Below, one piece after another: positions 25,417-34,258 of a DNA stretch of 64,000 bases (position 1 is its first letter; every line of letters begins with the position of its first letter). A program made the position numbers and the translations under genes. A model generated the notes under the pieces. That model saw only the letters and a list, made by a program, of their open reading frames with translations, was not told the origin of the DNA and did not search any database. This DNA is from Actinoplanes octamycinicus (GTDB lineage: Bacteria; Actinomycetota; Actinomycetes; Mycobacteriales; Micromonosporaceae): the NCBI RefSeq assembly GCF_014205225.1, contig NZ_JACHNB010000001.1, positions 4,941,501-5,005,500 of the forward strand. The letters run 5' to 3'.

Positions 25417-26376
25417 TCAGCGCAAGGCCCACTGCTGATTGGCATCGCCGGTGCAGCGGACGACCACGACCCGGGTGCGGGGACGGGCGCCGCCGGACGG
25501 GTCGGTGAGGCACTCGTTGCTCGCCAGGTTGACCAGCTCCCGGTTCCCGGTGGTCCGCCACTGCGACGTGGTCCGCCGGTCGCACTCGGTCAGGTGGACG
25601 GTGTCGTCGCCGACCAGCAGCGCGCACCGGCCCATCACCCGCAGCGTCCCGTCGTCGGACAGCGTCCACACCTGGGCGATCGAACGGTTGCAGTCGAACA
25701 CCTGGAGGGCGTTGTCGTCGGCCGGGATCGCGTTCGGCAGGTCCAGGCAGAGGCCGTTGCCACTGACCAGGAGGCCGGTGCCGGTGGCCAGCGGCGACGG
25801 GGCGAGGGCGGCCGGTCCGTTCGTCGCCGACGCGGCGGGCGCCGCCGCGCTGGCTGCCGCCGAGCCGGGCGGCGCGGCCGCCGGTGCGGTGGTCGGGGCG
25901 GTCGATCCGGTGGAGGCGGTGGGGTCGCCGGTCGGCTCCGGGTCCTGGCCGGAGCCGCTGTCCCCACCGGGCTGGCCGCCACCGGTCGTGCCGTCGCCCG
26001 ACTCCTCGTCCGGGGACGGCGACGTGGCGGTGGCGGCCGGGCCGGTCACCGCCGGCAGCGAATGCTCGGGCAGGTCGGCCGAGAGTGTCGGTTCGAGATC
26101 GGGCCGCAGCGCCGTGTAGCCGGCCACCGCCAGCACCGTGAGCACCCCGGCGCCGACCCCGGCGACCAGCAGCGGTCGCCGTTTCCGGCGCGGCCCGCGC
26201 GGCTTCTTCGCCTCGGCGCCGGAGAAGACCGGAAGGATCTGGGTGGGGGAGTCGGAGGCCGTGCCGGCCGGCCAGGTGGCTCCGGACGAGACGTGCTCCG
26301 CGGGCTCGCCGTCCTGGACAACGAACGGACGCACCAGCAACGGGTCTCGGTCGGTACCGAAATCCTCGTCGTCCAC
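25417..26376 (-). CDS. Membrane-anchored ricin-type beta-trefoil lectin-like protein
   Basis: Protein of 319 aa. Residues 1-70 are cytoplasmic (acidic start, then a KKPRGPRRKRR basic patch). A single membrane helix spans about 70-92. A Ser/Thr/Pro/Gly-rich stalk runs from about 100 to 195. A C-terminal beta-trefoil domain (about 198-319) carries QxW motifs QVW, SQW and QQW and LCLDLPN, typical of ricin B lectins that bind sugars. No enzymatic domain is attached, so it is probably a cell-surface carbohydrate-binding protein or sensor; the long N-terminal tail with a basic patch could bind a cytoplasmic partner. GTG 26376 has GGGTGG 7 nt upstream. The gene stands alone. Confidence 0.72.
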   Translation of the reverse strand: MDDEDFGTDRDPLLVRPFVVQDGEPAEHVSSGATWPAGTASDSPTQILPVFSGAEAKKPRGPRRKRRPLLVAGVGAGVLTVLAVAGYTALRPDLEPTLSADLPEHSLPAVTGPAATATSPSPDEESGDGTTGGGQPGGDSGSGQDPEPTGDPTASTGSTAPTTAPAAAPPGSAAASAAAPAASATNGPAALAPSPLATGTGLLVSGNGLCLDLPNAIPADDNALQVFDCNRSIAQVWTLSDDGTLRVMGRCALLVGDDTVHLTECDRRTTSQWRTTGNRELVNLASNECLTDPSGGARPRTRVVVVRCTGDANQQWALR

Positions 26377-26759
26377 GGACGCGCCACCCCCTGGTCAACA
26401 ATCGATGAATCAACTTACCGGCACTGACGGCTCGGCGTGGGGTCCGTTCGGCTGAGCCGCCCCCAGCCGACCCGCCCACCGGGCTCCGCCCGTTGATCCG
26501 AGTCCCGCCCCCGGAAGCGCCCGGTTTGGCCCGTGACGTGCGCCCATGGAGCGCGAACACGCCGTCTGCCATACCCCGCTTCCCGGCCGACCGACCCCAC
26601 TCCAACTGTCGGGAATTCCACACCTCTCGATGGCCGCATCCGGTCGAGCCCACCCGCATCCGTCCGCGATCCCGAGCGAGCCGGGTCCCCGCCGCGATCT
26701 GACCGAACCCTGGCCGAGCCGAACCAGAGCCGATCAGATGTCCCGAACCGCTGTGGCGC

Positions 26760-26788
26760 CCCGGCCAGGAGCGCGTCCTGGCCGGGGT
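26760..26788. terminator. Perfect 12-bp hairpin
   Basis: CCCCGGCCAGGA and TCCTGGCCGGGG form a perfect stem with a 5-nt loop (GCGCG). It lies 170 bp after the VIT/VWA stop and is the best candidate for a terminator of the MerR-VWA operon. Confidence 0.65.
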
Positions 26789-26802
26789 GGGCATCGGTCA
26801 TC

Positions 26803-26832
26803 GGCCGGTCGGCCTGGAGAGCGACCGGCCGG
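26803..26832. terminator. Second hairpin in the same gap
   Basis: CGGCCGGTCG and CGACCGGCCG form a perfect 10-bp stem around a 10-nt loop, 14 bp from the previous hairpin. For minus-strand transcripts it comes first. Tandem hairpins would give tight termination. Confidence 0.55.
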
Positions 26833-26958
26833 GCTCGCGGCTCCCGGACGGCCGAGGTACTCCGGCCGGAGGCGCCTGGCAACGGGCGGGATGGTGGCGT
26901 CGGCCACCGAGCGGCCCGACCAGCGCGCCGGCCGGGCCGGGGAGCGGCCTGGATGCGG

Positions 26959-29463
26959 TCATCGCTTCCAGAAGGGCTTGGTGGCGGGCTTGGGCGGGGC
27001 TGACCCGAACTCGGACAGCACCCGCACGGCCGTGGACCACTTCTCGTCCAGCGAAGCGTCCCCGGTCAGCAGCGTGACCAGGTCGTGCAGCGGCGTGAAC
27101 GCCTTGTCGGTCAGCGGCGTGAGCAGCACCGCCAACCGGCTGGCCAGGTCGTCGAGCAGGTCGCGGCGCTCGTGACCGGGCCGGTCGGCGGCGTCGTGCA
27201 AGCGGGCGGCCTCGACGGCGACCAGCTCCCGGACCTCGGCGAGCGAGGTCTCGCCACCGGCGATGCCGGTCGCCCGGCGGGACCGGCCGAAGCCGCGGCC
27301 ACCACCCGCGACCGGCGGCGGCCCACCCACGACCGGCGGCCGGCCGGCCGGAGCGGAGGATGCCGGGGCGGAGGGCGCCGGAGCCGGGCCGGCGAGGAAC
27401 TCCGGCGCGGCGGCGTCGGCGGTGCCGGTCGCGTGGACGGACTTGGTGTGCCGGGTGTTCTCGGCGCGGGCCGGGGCGAACCGCGGGGCGCCCGGCGGCG
27501 GCGGGGTCGGCGGCATGATCCGCGGCGCGGCACCCACCGGGCCGCCCGGGAACGGCGACTGCGCCGCGGAGAGGATCATCCCGGCCGCCGCGACCGGCAC
27601 CGGCGGCGGTTCCCACCCGGACGGCATCTCGACCGGCTGGGTGACCTTACGGACCTGACCGCCCTCGTTCACCACCCGCTCGTCGACCGCCACGTAGGCC
27701 GTGAAGCGGCAGAGCACGCCGAACCGCAGCGACGTCTGCACGATCCGTGGCTCCAGAGCGCTGTCGCCGGCCGTGTACGCGTCCTCCATGTCCCGCAGCC
27801 GGGCCCGCGCCCACTGCTTGGTGACCGCCGGCTCGGCCCGCTCCCGCACCGCCACCGTGATACGGAATTCCTGCTCGTCCCGGGTCCGCCCGGTGACCGT
27901 GAGACTGCCGGCGGCGGCGCCCACATAGCGCCCGGAGAGCACCAGCGGCACGCCCGGGTAGAGCCCGGGGATCCGCTGCGGCGTCCGCGTCCCGTTGACC
28001 GGGGAGAACCCCTCGGCTCCCAGCGACAGGCCGGTGACCAGCGGGGCGCCGATCCGGCGGTGGATGTGCTCCATCGCCTCGTCCAGCCGGTCCTCGCTCT
28101 CCACCAGCTCGGCCCGGCCGGCGCCGAGCGCGGCGAGCCGGCCGAGGAACCCGGCGTTGACCGCCCGGTCGATGCCGATGGTGTGCAGCCGGGTGCCGCC
28201 GATCAGCGGGGTGACCTCGTGGACGATCTGGTCCTCGTTGCCCACCTGGCCGTCGGTGACCAGCACCAGCACCCGGTCCCGCCCGGTGCTGTCGCTGAGC
28301 AGCCCGAGCCCGGCGGTGAGCGGGCTGAGCAACTCGGTGCCGCCCCGGGCGTCGGCCCGGGCCAGGTGCTCGACGGCCCGGTAGCGGTTGCGGTCGGTGG
28401 CCTCGCTCAGCCCGGCCTCCAGCCCCGGGGGCCGCTCCACCTGGTGGTCGAAGGTCAGCACGGCGAACCGGTCGGCGGTGGTCAGCGTGTCGATCACCCG
28501 GGCCGCGGCGCGCCGGGCGGCCACCATCTTCCAGCCGCCCATGCTGCCCGAGCGGTCGAGCAGCAGCACCACGTCCTTGGGGCGGGGCGGCGCGGCCTCG
28601 GCCGGCGGGAGCACCACCAGCTGCCAGGTGCCCTCGTCGCCCTCGTCGTCGGGCACCGCCACCGCGGTCTGGCCGCCGGGCGCGTAAGCCAGCCGCAGCA
28701 CGAAGTCACGGTCGGCGCGCTCGCCGGGAGCGATCCGCAGGGTGCCGTCCTGGTCGGTGACGGCGTGCAGGCTGGACCGCACCTCGCCGAGCTCCAGCCC
28801 GGCCGGGTCGACGGTCACGCCGAGGGAGAGCCGCAACGGGTTGGGGAAGCCGGGCAGCAGCACCGGCGGGGAGATCCGGGAGGCGTCCGGCACCGCGTCG
28901 GTGTCCGGCGCCTGGCCGTCGCCGGCGTAGGGGCCGGGCAGGGCCGCGCCCGGGAGGTAGCGCGGCGCCACCACCAGCGGGAACCGGAAGGTGGCCGCGC
29001 CGTCCTCGAACGGCAGCGGGCCGACCAGCCGCAGCCGCACCACGATCCGCTCGCCGGGCAGGATGTTGCCGGCCCGCATGGTGAACACGTCGGGGCGCTC
29101 CTCCTCGGCGATCGAGGCGCGCCGGCCGGCGGCGATGGCGGTGTCGTACTGCTCGCGGGCGGCGGCTCGCTCCTGCAGCTCGGCGGTGACCGTGCGGCCG
29201 TCGGCGGTCATCGTCATGCCGGTCACCGCGGCGCGGTCGGGCAGCGGGAAGACGTAGGTCGCCTCCAGCGCGGTGTCGTGCGTGTTGACGAACTCGGCGG
29301 TGACCTCGGTGCGGGCCACCAGGCCGCTGATCGCGGCGGACACGTCGAGCCGGTCCAGCGGGAGGTTGCCCCGCTCGGTGCGCATCGAGCCGAGGCCGGA
29401 CTCCGGCACCTGCCGGACGCGCTCCAGCTCGCCCGGACCCATCGGATTGACGTAGATGATCAC
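26959..29463 (-). CDS. VIT and VWA domain protein
   Basis: Protein of 834 aa. The N-terminal VIT (vault/inter-alpha-trypsin) domain is at about residues 15-145 (AELQERAAAREQYDTAI, then FTMRAGNILPGERI), and a VWA domain at about 297-470 has an intact MIDAS, DRSGSMGG (Asp303, Ser305, Ser307) with later Thr and Asp (VTDGQVG). A beta-rich region follows, then a Pro/Ala-rich linker (about 650-730) and a C-terminal helical domain. No signal peptide or membrane segment was seen, so it is probably cytoplasmic. It overlaps the upstream MerR-type gene by 4 bp. VIT-VWA proteins act as metal-dependent binding scaffolds; the partner here is unknown, and no MoxR ATPase is adjacent. Confidence 0.85.
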   Translation of the reverse strand: MIIYVNPMGPGELERVRQVPESGLGSMRTERGNLPLDRLDVSAAISGLVARTEVTAEFVNTHDTALEATYVFPLPDRAAVTGMTMTADGRTVTAELQERAAAREQYDTAIAAGRRASIAEEERPDVFTMRAGNILPGERIVVRLRLVGPLPFEDGAATFRFPLVVAPRYLPGAALPGPYAGDGQAPDTDAVPDASRISPPVLLPGFPNPLRLSLGVTVDPAGLELGEVRSSLHAVTDQDGTLRIAPGERADRDFVLRLAYAPGGQTAVAVPDDEGDEGTWQLVVLPPAEAAPPRPKDVVLLLDRSGSMGGWKMVAARRAAARVIDTLTTADRFAVLTFDHQVERPPGLEAGLSEATDRNRYRAVEHLARADARGGTELLSPLTAGLGLLSDSTGRDRVLVLVTDGQVGNEDQIVHEVTPLIGGTRLHTIGIDRAVNAGFLGRLAALGAGRAELVESEDRLDEAMEHIHRRIGAPLVTGLSLGAEGFSPVNGTRTPQRIPGLYPGVPLVLSGRYVGAAAGSLTVTGRTRDEQEFRITVAVRERAEPAVTKQWARARLRDMEDAYTAGDSALEPRIVQTSLRFGVLCRFTAYVAVDERVVNEGGQVRKVTQPVEMPSGWEPPPVPVAAAGMILSAAQSPFPGGPVGAAPRIMPPTPPPPGAPRFAPARAENTRHTKSVHATGTADAAAPEFLAGPAPAPSAPASSAPAGRPPVVGGPPPVAGGGRGFGRSRRATGIAGGETSLAEVRELVAVEAARLHDAADRPGHERRDLLDDLASRLAVLLTPLTDKAFTPLHDLVTLLTGDASLDEKWSTAVRVLSEFGSAPPKPATKPFWKR

Positions 29464-30173
29464 TGATCTCTCCTATCGGTGAGCCCACGGGATGCGAGCA
29501 GGTCGAGCAGGGGGCGGGCGGCGGTGGCCAGCTCGGCGCGATCGAGGTGGCCGGCGTGCAGGGCGCCCGGCACCAGCAGGATCACGCCCAGGCCGAGCGG
29601 CACGCCGGTGAGCACGGCGTCCGTGCCGAGCGGCGTCAGGCCGGGGTCGGTGGGTGGCGGCGGGACGTCAGGCGTGCCGGAAGGCGCGGCCGCGGGCATG
29701 CCCGAAGGCGCGGCCGGGGGCGTGTGCGGAAGGGTGCCCGGCGGCGCACTGAAAGAGATGTCGTCGCCTTGCGGGAAGGCCCAATCCGCAACCGGCGGGG
29801 TCTTCCAGAACGGCGGCCGGGCCGCCTCCGGCGCCGGTGCCGGCGCGGGATCGTCGGTGAGCAGGTCGGCCGGGACCCGGGCGACCTCGGTGAGCGTCTC
29901 CTCCGGCGCGCCGGCCAGCTCGGCCTGGATCTCGGCGAGGGTCCGCCCGGCCGCCTGCAGCCGCTTGATCGCCACCAGCTGGAGCAGGTGCCGGGGACCG
30001 TAGAGCGCGGCGCGCCCGCGGGTGCCGAGCGGGCGGTCGACCAGGCCGATCGTCGAATACCACCGGATCGATCGGCGGTCCGGCAGATCCCGGACACGGC
30101 CGTTGGGCGCCCCGGAATACTCCGCGGCGAGCGCGACCCGCACCCGGTCGACCAGCTCCTCCATCGTCCACAT
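29460..30173 (-). CDS. MerR-family transcriptional regulator
   Basis: Regulator of 237 aa, first gene of a two-gene operon with the VIT/VWA protein (ATGA overlap). An N-terminal MerR-type winged helix (about residues 18-88) includes RSIRWYSTIGLVDRP and YGPRHLLQLVAIKRLQAAGRTLAEIQ. The middle is Pro/Ala-rich with three near repeats of a PSGMPAAA/PSGTPD type. The C-terminal 60 residues (VPLGLGVILLVPGALHAGHLDRAELATAARPLLDLL, about 190-225) may sense a signal or bind the VWA protein. No cysteine metal site is seen. A perfect palindrome 10 bp upstream of ATG 30173 is the probable autoregulatory site. Confidence 0.85.
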   Translation of the reverse strand: MWTMEELVDRVRVALAAEYSGAPNGRVRDLPDRRSIRWYSTIGLVDRPLGTRGRAALYGPRHLLQLVAIKRLQAAGRTLAEIQAELAGAPEETLTEVARVPADLLTDDPAPAPAPEAARPPFWKTPPVADWAFPQGDDISFSAPPGTLPHTPPAAPSGMPAAAPSGTPDVPPPPTDPGLTPLGTDAVLTGVPLGLGVILLVPGALHAGHLDRAELATAARPLLDLLASRGLTDRRDQ

Positions 30174-30182
30174 GCCGCAAGC

Positions 30183-30209
30183 TTGACACTGTCATCGTGA
30201 CAGTGTCAA
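30183..30209 (-). promoter_or_regulatory. Perfect 12-bp palindromic operator upstream of the MerR gene
   Basis: TTGACACTGTCA and TGACAGTGTCAA are exact reverse complements separated by 3 bp. Each arm contains TTGACA, so a -35 element lies within the dyad, as is usual for MerR-type regulators that act on the -35/-10 spacer. It sits 10 bp from the start codon. The only gene it could serve is the minus-strand MerR-VWA operon. Confidence 0.75.
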
Positions 30210-30226
30210 TGTCGGAGAGCAGAACC

Positions 30227-30255
30227 GCCCGCCACCGGACGAGCCGGTGACGGGC
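30227..30255 (-). terminator. Hairpin after the zinc protease gene
   Basis: CACCGG/CCGGTG with a 5-nt loop, extended by GCCC/GGGC across a 2-bp mismatch, 23 bp after the protease stop codon. Confidence 0.5.
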
Positions 30256-30277
30256 AGCCGAGAGGAGTGAGCCGGTG

Positions 30278-32362
30278 TCAGGGCGTGCCGCTACCGCCGG
30301 GCTGCACCACGCCGTCCACGGTCAGGGTGTAAGGGGCGTATTGGGTGACCGCCCCGGTCGGGTCGTCCTGCGCCACGATCGCCACCACCTTGGGATAACC
30401 GTGCAGCGCCGCGACCTGGTCGACCGGCACCACGGCGGCCCGCTTCGCGCCGAGCCCGACCAGCGACACGTGCCACCCCCGCACCGGCACCGGATACCAC
30501 TGGGTCGGCGATTTCCATCCGTCGAGCGCCCCGCTCGCGATCTTGTTCTTCCCGATCGACACCTCGCCGAGGTGCCAGCCGCCCAGCTGCACCGCGGCGT
30601 CGCTGACGTATCGGAAACCGAGCAGCACCTTCTTCCCGGCGTAAGCCTTGAGGTCGTAACTGAGCTTGACGTCCGCGGCCTGCCCGGTGATCGCCGCGCC
30701 GAGCGGCCCCTTGACCGTCCGGTCCCCGGCCACCGGCTGATAACTCCGGCCGCCGTCCGCCGAGATCGTCACGTAGCCGTAGTCGAAGTCCTTCTCCAGG
30801 CCGTAAGTGGCGGTGAAACGCAGCACCGGGTCGTCGGCCGGCACCTCGACCTGCCGGGCCGCCGTCTCGTCGGTGTCCGGCGTGTTCCCGGAGAAAAGCA
30901 GGCCGGCGTCGATCTTCCAGGCCAGCGGCGTGGCCGGCAGCGTGGCCGCCCCGCTGAAGGTGACCGTGGACAGCTTGCCGCGCGGCAGCCGGATGAAGTC
31001 GGCCCCGTTCGGCGCCGCCCCCGGTTTGTCATAAGCGGCCTTGTTGGCCAGGTTGACCGTGGAGCGCAGCCCGGCCGCGACGACCCGCTCCCGGGGCACC
31101 CCGGTGATCGTCCCGCCGGGCGCGCCGACCTCCTTGTCGACCAGCGTCATCAGCTGGAAATCGTGCAGCACGTCGGTGAGCTTGACGCCTTTCGGCAGCG
31201 CCGACTGCACCGCGTCGAGCGACTGGTGCTCCTTGTCCCGGTGCAGCTCGGAGAGCAGCTTCGCGCCGAACCGGTCCCGCAGGTAAACCATGAACTGATA
31301 GGTGATGCCGTAATCGGCGAGCACCTCGTTCGGGTCGCCCTCGTCCCACAGGTTCAGCGAGTTCTGCGGCCCGCCGCACTCCCGCGGGTTCGCGTTGTAG
31401 GTCGTCTTGACGTTGCCGAAACCCTGGTAACAGGCGAGGTGGCTGTCGTAACCGGCGTGGTGCACCCCGATCCGGGCGTCGACGTAACCGACCACGGTCT
31501 GCGCGTAATCGGACAGCCCCTCGTTGAGCCAGTCCGCCTCGCCCGGGTCGGCGTAATACTCCAGCAGGTGCTGCCACTCGTGGGCGAAGGTCCCCTCGTA
31601 CATCCGGGGCCGGGCCGGGCGGCTGGTGCACAGGTCGTCGGTCGGCTCGTTCTTCGGCTCGGCGCCCAGCCGGTGCTGCCAGTCGTAGGCGTCGATGGTC
31701 ATCACGTTGCGGTCGAAGAGCTCGTTGAGCTGCGCCGAGAAGAAGCCGGCGATGTAGGTGGGGCGCTCCGGGAAATGGAAGTAGTTGTCGTCCCGGACGT
31801 TGTCGACCAGCGTCACGGTCTTGTCGCCGTCGCCGGTGAAATCGCCGTCCATCCCCGGGTTGGCCCCGGACCGGTCCGGCGGCGTGCTGAAAGCCGCCGT
31901 CTCCTTGGGGTAGATCTGCGTGTCGAACTGGGTGACCAGATCGGCCACCTGCGCGTCGGTCACCTCGGTGGCGTTCTTCCGGCAGTCGCCGGCCGGGAAG
32001 GCGATGTCCTTGGCCACCCACACCTCGATGTGCTTCCCGACCGCCCGCAGCGTGTAGTCCTTGCGGTAAAGGTCGCCGTCGGTGTCGTCCAGCCCCACCC
32101 AGCTGCGCACGGTGCCGACCGCCGGGGTGCCGGCGATCGCGCGGCGGGCGGTGGGTTGTGGCCGGTAACGCGCCGCCGGCAGGGCCTTGCCCCGCAACTT
32201 CAGGCGGGTCCGGGTCAGCTCCCGGCCGTCCTGCGCCGGAAGCACCCCGGCGTGCCGTTGTCCGGCGGTGACGTGTGGCCGCTGCTGTGCCTCGGCCGGG
32301 CTGGTGAGAAGCGAGCTGAGGGTCACGATCGCCGCGACGCTGGCGATACCGGTGCGATTCAC
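30278..32362 (-). CDS. Secreted zinc metalloprotease (HExxH, immune-inhibitor-A-like)
   Basis: Exported protein of 694 aa. Signal peptide at residues 1-25 (ending SPAEA), then a prodomain-like region and a zinc protease domain with HEWQH (His261, Glu262, His265) and a downstream WLNEGLSDY (Glu281), the pattern of gluzincins. The C-terminal 250 residues look like one or two beta-sandwich domains (FDYGYVTISADGG, LGFRYVSDAAVQLGGWHLGEVSIG), recalling immune inhibitor A (M6) proteases; the sequence near the active site fits that group only loosely. GTG 32362 was chosen because a TAACGT hexamer lies 7 nt upstream and the signal peptide begins there. Role: extracellular protein degradation (inference). 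Confidence 0.8.
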   Translation of the reverse strand: MNRTGIASVAAIVTLSSLLTSPAEAQQRPHVTAGQRHAGVLPAQDGRELTRTRLKLRGKALPAARYRPQPTARRAIAGTPAVGTVRSWVGLDDTDGDLYRKDYTLRAVGKHIEVWVAKDIAFPAGDCRKNATEVTDAQVADLVTQFDTQIYPKETAAFSTPPDRSGANPGMDGDFTGDGDKTVTLVDNVRDDNYFHFPERPTYIAGFFSAQLNELFDRNVMTIDAYDWQHRLGAEPKNEPTDDLCTSRPARPRMYEGTFAHEWQHLLEYYADPGEADWLNEGLSDYAQTVVGYVDARIGVHHAGYDSHLACYQGFGNVKTTYNANPRECGGPQNSLNLWDEGDPNEVLADYGITYQFMVYLRDRFGAKLLSELHRDKEHQSLDAVQSALPKGVKLTDVLHDFQLMTLVDKEVGAPGGTITGVPRERVVAAGLRSTVNLANKAAYDKPGAAPNGADFIRLPRGKLSTVTFSGAATLPATPLAWKIDAGLLFSGNTPDTDETAARQVEVPADDPVLRFTATYGLEKDFDYGYVTISADGGRSYQPVAGDRTVKGPLGAAITGQAADVKLSYDLKAYAGKKVLLGFRYVSDAAVQLGGWHLGEVSIGKNKIASGALDGWKSPTQWYPVPVRGWHVSLVGLGAKRAAVVPVDQVAALHGYPKVVAIVAQDDPTGAVTQYAPYTLTVDGVVQPGGSGTP

Positions 32363-32369
32363 GAAGCGG

Positions 32370-32375
32370 ACGTTA
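32370..32375 (-). promoter_or_regulatory. -10 hexamer TAACGT for a leaderless transcript
   Basis: On the minus strand TAACGT ends 7 nt before GTG 32362, which lacks a ribosome binding site. Confidence 0.45.
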
Positions 32376-32424
32376 CCTGCACAAAGGTGCGAATGACCCC
32401 AACACGCGCAGTCGATCATGACGA

Positions 32425-32458
32425 GGGGGTGCCGACCGTCTTTCAGGATGGCACCCCG
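32425..32458 (-). terminator. Hairpin after the ABC permease gene
   Basis: GGGGTGCC and GGCACCCC pair across a 16-nt loop, 28 bp beyond the permease stop and before the protease gene. Confidence 0.5.
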
Positions 32459-32484
32459 CCCGTCACGACGACCCGGGAATCGCC

Positions 32485-33231
32485 TCAGACGACCTCGCGC
32501 CGCAGCACCCGCACCGCCCCGGCGGCCAGCGGCAGCAGCACCCAGACCGCCACCGAGACGCCGAGCCGGGCCCACTCGCCCGAGGTCATGTCCGGTTCGG
32601 ACAGCGGCGCCGTGGTCACGTTGATGTCCAGCCACCCGGCCGCCGACTTGAGCCCCTTGATCGTGCTGCCGAGCACGGTCCAGACCATCGGCAGCGCGAA
32701 GTACAGCACGATCGCCAGCGGGGTGTTCTGCAGCAGCGCGCCGAAACCGATCCCCATCAGCACGAAGATCACCTGGAGCAGCAGGCCCTGCCAGACCAGC
32801 GACGCGTCCAGGCTCCAGGAGCCGTCACCGCCGACCGCGCGGGCGATCACGGTGGCGACCGCGCTGAGCGCCGCCGTCGCCACGGTCGCCGCGATCGCGA
32901 TCAGCACGCCGGCGGCGATCTTCGCGATCAGCACCCGGCCCCGCTGCGGCACCAGGGTGAAGGTGGCCAGCGCGGTGCGTTGCGACCACTCGCTGGTCAC
33001 CGACAGCACGCCGAGTACCGGCAGCAGCACCGCGGATGGCGCCAGGCCGAAGGCGAAGAACGCGCCGAAGGTCATCTCCTCGTCCGGGGCCCAGCCCAGG
33101 ATCACCCCCGAGGTGGCCACGGTGGCCAGCCCGATCACCAGGAGCAGCCAGAAACCGGCCCGGGTGTCGGCGAGTTTGCGCAGCTCGACCAGGGTGAGCC
33201 GGGTCGGCGGCAGGGTTGCGGTGACAGTCAT
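32485..33231 (-). CDS. ABC-2 type exporter permease
   Basis: Membrane permease of 248 aa with six hydrophobic helices, the normal size for a single ABC-2 permease. TM1 is at about residues 26-46, with later helices near 62-84, 105-130, 150-170, 175-195 and 220-240. The start overlaps the ATPase stop (ATGA at 33228-33231). With the ATPase it should form a drug, peptide or lipid exporter. It is divergent from a NarL-type two-component system, the usual arrangement for exporters controlled by that system. Confidence 0.85.
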   Translation of the reverse strand: MTVTATLPPTRLTLVELRKLADTRAGFWLLLVIGLATVATSGVILGWAPDEEMTFGAFFAFGLAPSAVLLPVLGVLSVTSEWSQRTALATFTLVPQRGRVLIAKIAAGVLIAIAATVATAALSAVATVIARAVGGDGSWSLDASLVWQGLLLQVIFVLMGIGFGALLQNTPLAIVLYFALPMVWTVLGSTIKGLKSAAGWLDINVTTAPLSEPDMTSGEWARLGVSVAVWVLLPLAAGAVRVLRREVV

Positions 33232-34133
33232 CGGGTCGCTTCCTCCAGCTCGGCGCCACCGGTCAGGCGCAAGAACATCTCCTCCAGGCCGCCGGCGCCG
33301 GCCGGCCGCAGCTCCAGCAGCACCACCCCGGCCCCGGCTGCGGCCCGGGCGATCGCCTCCGGCTCGGCCGGCACCAGCACGGTGCCGTCCGCCGAGCGGG
33401 TGCCGGTCAGGCCCATGGTCCGCAGCACCGCGTCGAAGGCGGCCGGATCGGTCGGCCGGACCACCGTCCCGGCCGCGCTGAGCAGCTCGTTCTTGTCGCC
33501 CTGGGTGAGGATGCGGCCCTTGCCGATCACCACCAGCCGGTCGGCGACCGCCTCCACCTCGCGCAGCAGGTGCGAGGAGAGCAGCACCGTGCCACCCCGG
33601 TCGGCGAACTCGCGCAGCAACCCGCGCATCCAGTAGATGCCCTCCGGATCGAGGCCGTTGGCCGGCTCGTCGAGGATCAGCACGGCCGGGTCGCCGAGCA
33701 TCGCGTAGGCGAGCCCCAGCCGCTGCCGCATGCCCAGCGAGTAAGCCCGGACCCGGCGCTTGCCGGCGGTCGCGTCCAGCCCCACCCGGGCCAGCCGCTC
33801 CGGCACCCGCCCGGTGTCCAACCCCATGGTCAGCGCGGCCAGCGCGAGCGTCTCCCGCCCGGTCCGCCCGGCGTGCTGCGCCGACGCGTCGAGCAGCACC
33901 CCGACGTGCCGGCCCGGGTTGCCCAGCTGCCGGTACGGCCGCCCGCACACGGTCGCCGATCCGGCGCTCGGCGGGGTCAGCCCGCAGATCATCCGCAGCG
34001 TGGTCGACTTGCCGGCGCCGTTCGGGCCGAGGAACCCGGTGACCGTGCCGGGCTCGCAGGTGAACGACACGTCATCCACGGCACGCTGGTCGCCGTACCG
34101 TTTGGTGAGGTTCTCAACCGCAATCATGGGCAT
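33228..34133 (-). CDS. ABC transporter ATPase (drug-efflux type)
   Basis: ATPase subunit of 301 aa. Seen: Walker A GPNGAGKSTT, Q-loop region CGLTPPSAGSATVCGRP, signature YSLGMRQRLGLAYAML, Walker B AVLILDEPANGLDPEG, and switch His in LLSSHLL. A C-terminal domain of about 80 aa follows, as in DrrA/BcrA-type exporters. Two in-frame ATGs (34133, 34127) lie close together. It is coupled to the downstream permease by a 4-bp overlap. The 125-bp upstream region is shared with the divergent sensor kinase gene and probably holds the response-regulator site. Confidence 0.9.
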   Translation of the reverse strand: MPMIAVENLTKRYGDQRAVDDVSFTCEPGTVTGFLGPNGAGKSTTLRMICGLTPPSAGSATVCGRPYRQLGNPGRHVGVLLDASAQHAGRTGRETLALAALTMGLDTGRVPERLARVGLDATAGKRRVRAYSLGMRQRLGLAYAMLGDPAVLILDEPANGLDPEGIYWMRGLLREFADRGGTVLLSSHLLREVEAVADRLVVIGKGRILTQGDKNELLSAAGTVVRPTDPAAFDAVLRTMGLTGTRSADGTVLVPAEPEAIARAAAGAGVVLLELRPAGAGGLEEMFLRLTGGAELEEATR

Positions 34134-34246
34134 CAGCCTGCGGGGCGGGCGGTGCCCGGCGCGTCGGCCTTCGGTCGATGTCCGGAGACCTTGGTCTACC
34201 GGCCGACTACGACTTTGGTCGGTATCGACGGCCGGCGCTGCCCTCG

Positions 34247-34252
34247 TAGAGT
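34247..34252 (+). promoter_or_regulatory. -10 hexamer TAGAGT for a leaderless transcript
   Basis: TAGAGT ends 6 nt before GTG 34259, the chosen start of the sensor kinase, which has no ribosome binding site. Confidence 0.5.
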
Positions 34253-34258
34253 CGACGC

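Larger units (their letters stand above)
26377..26958. other. Gene-free region with two strong hairpins
   Basis: 582 bp upstream of the lectin-type gene and downstream of the VIT/VWA gene, both minus strand. No frame has a convincing start, ribosome site or family match. It contains two perfect inverted repeats (26760-26788 and 26803-26832). The part nearest 26400 is A+T-richer (TTGATTCATCG) and probably carries the lectin-gene promoter. Confidence 0.6.

Noticed and set aside
26546..27175. Plus-strand open frame across the gap at 26.4-27 kb
   Set aside because: Arg/Pro/Gly-rich, runs into the VIT/VWA gene in antisense, and has no ribosome site or family resemblance.
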